The translations under genes and the position numbers were made by a program. From Dehalococcoidia bacterium UBA6808 (lineage in GTDB: Bacteria > Chloroflexota > Dehalococcoidia > GIF9 > UBA5629): a stretch of 9,490 nt of DNA. Shown in pieces: positions 7,281 to 9,490 of the stretch; within the stretch, counting starts at the first letter, position 1; every line of letters begins with the position of its first letter. The stretch lies in contig DKFA01000075.1 of assembly GCA_002452695.1 (NCBI GenBank), positions 1 to 9,490 on the forward strand, read 5' to 3'. The notes under the pieces are model-generated. The model had not been told where the DNA came from. It worked only from the letters and a program-made list of their open reading frames with translations, and searched no databases.

Positions 7281-7296
7281 CTATACTATTTTCCAT
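7195..7296 (-). CDS. Aromatic leader peptide of the aro operon (33 aa)
   Basis: A 33-codon reading frame (ATG at 7296, TAA at 7197-7195) in the operon leader. Residues 10-17 are WYAYYFYF: one Trp, four Tyr and two Phe in eight codons. This is the signature of an attenuation leader peptide such as pheL or trpL, where the peptide itself has no function and its translation speed reports charged tRNA. The stop lies 27 bases before the terminator stem. No Shine-Dalgarno is visible. The predicted transcription start (about 7299-7298) is only 2-3 bases upstream, so leaderless initiation is likely. An in-frame ATG at 7317 would give 40 residues with three more aromatic codons, but it lies inside the predicted promoter. 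No established gene name applies. Confidence 0.85.
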   Translation of the reverse strand: MENSIVSRNWYAYYFYFTPGNRQGGLSRHIHIV

Positions 7297-7305
7297 GTCG
7301 TAAAA

Positions 7306-7335
7306 AGGATAACACATTGGCAGCCGGGCTGTCAA
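7306..7335 (-). promoter_or_regulatory. Putative sigma-70-type promoter of the aro operon
   Basis: On the minus strand, a perfect -35 box TTGACA (7335-7330), an 18-base spacer, and a -10 box TATCCT (7311-7306, 4 of 6 matches). The predicted start point is about 7299-7298, immediately before the leader peptide ATG. The position between the upstream pseudogene stop and the leader peptide fits. The weak -10 box lowers confidence. Confidence 0.55.
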
Positions 7336-7342
7336 AGTCCAG

Positions 7343-7593
7343 CTACAAAAACATAGTTAGACGAATACGGGCAGCTTGTTTAGAGAGACCCTCAACTATT
7401 TCCACCGCGTCGCTGACAAACTTGGGGCATTTCTCGTAGAAAATGTTCTTTTTGCGCGCCTCGGGTAAACTTCGGGATCGTTGAAATCCGCCCCTATCGG
7501 GTCCATGCGCTTGACAGAGCCGTCTCCCTGCTCGAACTCGTCTGTAAGGTACTGCGCGTTATCGTAAACTTTCTGGGTGGACTCAGCGGTTAA
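7343..7593 (-). pseudogene. Remnant of a C-GCAxxG-C-C family (putative redox) protein, N-truncated and frameshifted
   Basis: On the minus strand one frame opens after an in-frame TAA at 7596-7594 and reads GDGSVKRMDPIGADFNDPEVYP (in part) up to about 7464. The next frame then continues smoothly as EARKKNIFYEKCPKFV, AVEIVEGL and ends at TAG (7345-7343). Joining the two requires one lost base near 7461-7466. The joined tail resembles the C-terminal part of the small C-GCAxxG-C-C proteins, whose pattern is roughly a GS-x-CR-x-LLG stretch, a charged helix and a CPxFVxxAAEIL ending. The N-terminal half, with the family's conserved Cys residues, is missing, and there is no start codon or ribosome binding site. 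The family call rests on recalled motif shape only; the decayed coding status is more certain than the name. This is most of the 359-base stretch between the leader peptide and the lipoprotein gene. Confidence 0.55.
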
Positions 7594-7640
7594 TTATAGC
7601 CCAATACTATTCGTAAAGAAATGTCGCCTGTTAATGATGC

Positions 7641-7670
7641 TTGCCTGTTGTAATAGGCGTGTGGTAATAT
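7641..7670 (+). promoter_or_regulatory. Possible promoter of the lipoprotein gene, leaderless geometry
   Basis: TTGCCT (7641-7646), an 18-base spacer and TAATAT (7665-7670), four of six matches for each box. The predicted start point coincides with the ATG at 7677. No Shine-Dalgarno precedes that ATG, consistent with a leaderless message. Spacing copies that of the divergent aro promoter. Weak boxes, so this is tentative. Confidence 0.35.
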
Positions 7671-7676
7671 CCCGGA

Positions 7677-8936
7677 ATGATAAAAATAAAGAAAATTGCA
7701 GCATTTGCATTGATCCTTGCCATGCTGGCAGGATGTGCTGCGCCCTTAACGACAGGGGAACCCGTCGATAGCGGGGACGTGGCGTCGTACGGGGAACAAC
7801 CTTCGACAGCGGGAACGGGCGATGCGCCATCAGTTCCTGTGCCTGCTGAATACCGGCAGCTTTACGATTCCCTGTCAGGCAAGCTGGATGCCTTTGACAG
7901 GTCGCTCGACAGTAAGTGCCCGGGAGTCAACGGGCAGATCACCTTTGCCGCCGAACTGCTGGGCGCCCATGTCAGCGAGCAGCTTTTCAACCAGGCGTAT
8001 TACAGGGGCCAGATCGATTATCTGGACGGCCTCAAGTCCATGGGGGTACAGGGGGTCAAGATTGCCATCAATTACCCGCAGTTGAATGATGATTTCCCCG
8101 ACCGTGACAGGTATGTGGAGGTATACAAAAACATTATTCATGAGTGCCGGGCCAGGGGATTGAAGGTTCTGATATCCAGCGGCAATTATTTCGGGCCGCC
8201 CTTCACTACCATCAGTTATTCGCTGGCCGGGCTGACGCTGGACAGGTACAGGCAGGGCAAAAGGGCCACGGCTGAGATGATACTGCATGAGTTCCAGCCC
8301 GATTACCTGTCGGTAGCCAACGAGCCGACCACGGAAAATATGCTGATGGGCATCAAACAGACGGCCGCGCAGTATGCCGAGACGACGCGCTATATACTGG
8401 ATGGACTGGACAAGAACGGAGCGCTGGTTGGTTCCGGCGCCGGTTCATGGAGCAACCTGAGCTATATCAGAGAGCTGTGCAAAATACCCGAACTCGATTA
8501 TATAGATATTCACATTTACCCGGTCGATTATCTGCAGGGAGCGGTAGCTGCCGCCTCTATCGCGCGTGCAGCAGGCAAGCGGGTCATCATGGGGGAGATG
8601 GGGCTGTACAAGGTGAAGGATGAGGAGATGGGTGATCTGGGCAGGCTGGCCACGCAGGCAAACATATTTAGCAGGGATGTCTTCAGCTTCTGGGAGCCGC
8701 TCGACAGCTTCTGGCTGGAAACCGTGGTGAAGATGTCCAGGTGCTGCGGCTACGAGTTCATCTCGGTTTTCTGGTCCACCCTGCTGTTCGGTTATGTAGA
8801 GTACAGCGATATCAATAAAGGACTCGGCTATACCCAGCTCAGGCAGATCAGCAACCGCGTTGCCTTCAGCAACCTTAAAAGCGGCAGATTGTCAGGTTGG
8901 GGCGAGACCTACAGGGACCTGATCGAAGCCCGCTGA
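7677..8936 (+). CDS. Secreted lipoprotein with a clan GH-A-like TIM-barrel glycosidase domain
   Basis: A 419-residue protein with a basic N-terminus (MIKIKK), a hydrophobic stretch and the lipobox LAGC, giving a lipidated Cys20 and anchoring outside the membrane. Residues 21-55 are a Gly/Ser/Pro/Thr-rich linker. From about 58 a single domain follows with alternating strand and helix segments. VKIAINY, LKVLISSG, YLSVANEP, YIDIHIYP, RVIMGEMGL and FISVFW read as successive barrel strands. NEP with Glu216 fits the acid/base and GEMG with Glu307 fits the nucleophile of clan GH-A hydrolases; HIYP (279-282) is at the usual strand-6 site. The substrate and GH family are not recognisable, and a non-catalytic homologue is possible. 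The gene is transcribed divergently from the aro operon and flanked by two pseudogenes, so context gives no function. ATG at 7677 is preferred because the signal peptide starts directly there. Confidence 0.75.
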   Translation: MIKIKKIAAFALILAMLAGCAAPLTTGEPVDSGDVASYGEQPSTAGTGDAPSVPVPAEYRQLYDSLSGKLDAFDRSLDSKCPGVNGQITFAAELLGAHVSEQLFNQAYYRGQIDYLDGLKSMGVQGVKIAINYPQLNDDFPDRDRYVEVYKNIIHECRARGLKVLISSGNYFGPPFTTISYSLAGLTLDRYRQGKRATAEMILHEFQPDYLSVANEPTTENMLMGIKQTAAQYAETTRYILDGLDKNGALVGSGAGSWSNLSYIRELCKIPELDYIDIHIYPVDYLQGAVAAASIARAAGKRVIMGEMGLYKVKDEEMGDLGRLATQANIFSRDVFSFWEPLDSFWLETVVKMSRCCGYEFISVFWSTLLFGYVEYSDINKGLGYTQLRQISNRVAFSNLKSGRLSGWGETYRDLIEAR

Positions 8937-8940
8937 CAGT

Positions 8941-9073
8941 CTACAGGAATAGGCTGATGATGAAGTAGGTGAAAGCTGCTATGATAGCGGCGCCGGGTGA
9001 TGACATGGGTCGTGCTGACGGGCACACCCAGGTAGGTGGCCAGGAAGATGGAGATGGCGCCTCCCGCGGGAAA
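8941..9073 (-). pseudogene. Remnant of a PiT (PHO4) inorganic phosphate permease with internal deletion
   Basis: On the minus strand, GGAISIFLATYLGVPVSTTHVI (from about 9073 to 8999) matches the conserved segment of the C-terminal PHO4 repeat, where a transmembrane helix leads to the PVSTTHV motif. Right after it, in a different frame, PGAAIIAAFTYFIISLFL and TAG (8943-8941) form a typical last transmembrane helix and C-terminus of the same family. The roughly 35-40 residues that normally lie between, including one helix, are missing, and the frames join at about 8998. Upstream of 9073 no coding similarity is seen, so the N-terminal bulk is gone too. An open frame with an ATG at 9130 crosses this region but ends in frameshifted nonsense and is not a gene. 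The tail ends 4 bases after the lipoprotein stop, convergent to it. Confidence 0.75.
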
Positions 9074-9099
9074 AGAATAACGGGCATTCATAGGAAATT

Positions 9100-9127
9100 C
9101 GCCCTGAATACATAATAGGGCGTTTTT
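9100..9127 (+). terminator. Probable intrinsic terminator downstream of the lipoprotein gene
   Basis: CGCCCT (9100-9105) pairs with AGGGCG (9117-9122) around an 11-base loop, followed by TTTTT (9123-9127) on the plus strand. The 6-bp GC-rich stem with a U-run fits a modest terminator, about 160 bases after the lipoprotein stop and 43 bases before the next gene. No T-run follows on the minus strand. Confidence 0.5.
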
Positions 9128-9170
9128 CACGTACTTTAGGTGACATAATTCTGAATCTGGAGGGGCAGTA

Positions 9171-9490
9171 ATGGAGCAGGAGTACAGGGTTTACGGCTAC
9201 AGGTGGGTGGTGCTGGCGGCCTACATGTTCGTGGCAGCGCTGACACAGCTTTACTGGCTGAACTTCGCCGCCATCGAGACCTTTATTGAGGACTATCTGA
9301 AAATACCGGCTTCTGAAGTGATGTGGTTTACCATGGTCTTCCCACTGGTGCAGGTCATACTTACCATTCACGCCGGCATTATCATCGATAAGAAAGGGTA
9401 CAGGTTCGGCATCGGGCTGGGCGCCGTCTTCACTGGCCTGTTTGCTCTATTGAGGCGGAGAGGGCGGAATTTCATCCAGATAACATGTTG
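9171..9490 (+). CDS. Major facilitator superfamily transporter, N-terminal part only
   Basis: 106 codons are visible and the frame is still open at the window end. Three hydrophobic segments can be seen: about residues 12-37 (WVVLAAYMFVAAL and on), about 51-73 (VMWFTMVFPLVQVILTIHAGIII) and about 81-96. Between the second and third, GIIIDKKGYRFGIG is a form of MFS motif A (GxxxDRxGRR), which identifies the superfamily. A charged loop then leads into NFIQITC, probably the start of helix 4. The start is supported by GGAGG at 9159-9163, 7 bases upstream, the second clear ribosome binding site here. CATAAT at 9144-9149 could be a -10 box but has no convincing -35 partner. Substrate cannot be inferred from this fragment. 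It follows a terminator, so it is probably a separate transcription unit. Confidence 0.8.
   Translation, partial: MEQEYRVYGYRWVVLAAYMFVAALTQLYWLNFAAIETFIEDYLKIPASEVMWFTMVFPLVQVILTIHAGIIIDKKGYRFGIGLGAVFTGLFALLRRRGRNFIQITC

Noticed and set aside
7280..7285. TATAGT (5 of 6) as the -10 box of the aro operon promoter.
   Set aside because: At a 17-base spacing the -35 position reads CCTTTT, and transcription would start inside the leader peptide; the TTGACA-N18-TATCCT pair fits better.
8909..9130. Minus-strand 73-residue open frame as an intact small gene.
   Set aside because: Only its middle is PHO4-like; it then leaves the family frame after HVI and runs into the lipoprotein 3' end. It is better described as a pseudogene fragment.
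8979..9371. Minus-strand 130-residue open frame.
   Set aside because: It overlaps the MFS start and the PiT remnant in a non-coding frame, with no recognisable motif or ribosome binding site.
9410..9490. Arg-rich stretch in the MFS fragment as a possible frameshift.
   Set aside because: The alternative frame hits a stop quickly, while the given frame continues into a plausible helix 4 start; the fragment is too short to decide more.
1..9490. CRISPR arrays, tRNA or rRNA genes, insertion sequences.
   Set aside because: No repeat-spacer pattern, tRNA-like cloverleaf, rRNA segment or transposase motif was seen on either strand.

Overview
The window carries the minus-strand aromatic amino acid (shikimate/chorismate) operon of a bacterium with a GC-rich genome, plus a short divergent plus-strand region with a lipoprotein, two decayed genes and the start of a transporter. 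An order aroF-aroB-aroD-aroE-aroK-aroA-aroC-pheA, with type I AroD and a type I-beta DAHP synthase, is what I recall for Dehalococcoidia (Chloroflexota). That assignment is from memory and not checked here.

Layout: positions 1-7094 (minus strand) hold eight consecutive biosynthetic genes. Transcription runs from high to low coordinates and the genes follow the exact order of the pathway: DAHP synthase, dehydroquinate synthase, dehydroquinase, shikimate dehydrogenase, shikimate kinase, EPSP synthase, chorismate synthase, then chorismate mutase-prephenate dehydratase (cut by the window start). Six of the seven junctions overlap by 1 to 38 bases. The only gap, 22 bases, lies between aroF and aroB, and aroB starts with TTG.

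The most notable element is the 5' leader of this operon (about 7132-7335). It contains a likely promoter, a 33-codon leader peptide with the run WYAYYFYF, mutually exclusive RNA stems (1:2, 2:3, 3:4), and a 13-bp GC-rich intrinsic terminator with a U-tract, 44 bases before the aroF start codon. This is a complete transcription attenuator of the trpL/pheL kind that appears to read Trp, Tyr and Phe charging together. It controls the whole common pathway instead of one terminal branch. The leader peptide has no Shine-Dalgarno and lies 2-3 bases from the predicted transcription start, so it may be translated from a leaderless mRNA.

Positions 7343-7593 hold a frameshifted, N-truncated remnant of what looks like a C-GCAxxG-C-C family protein. 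Positions 7677-8936 (plus) encode a secreted lipoprotein with a TIM-barrel glycoside hydrolase-like (clan GH-A) domain. Positions 8941-9073 (minus) are a remnant of a PiT phosphate permease with an internal deletion. A hairpin terminator at 9100-9127 is followed at 9171 by the N-terminal part of an MFS transporter that runs off the window.
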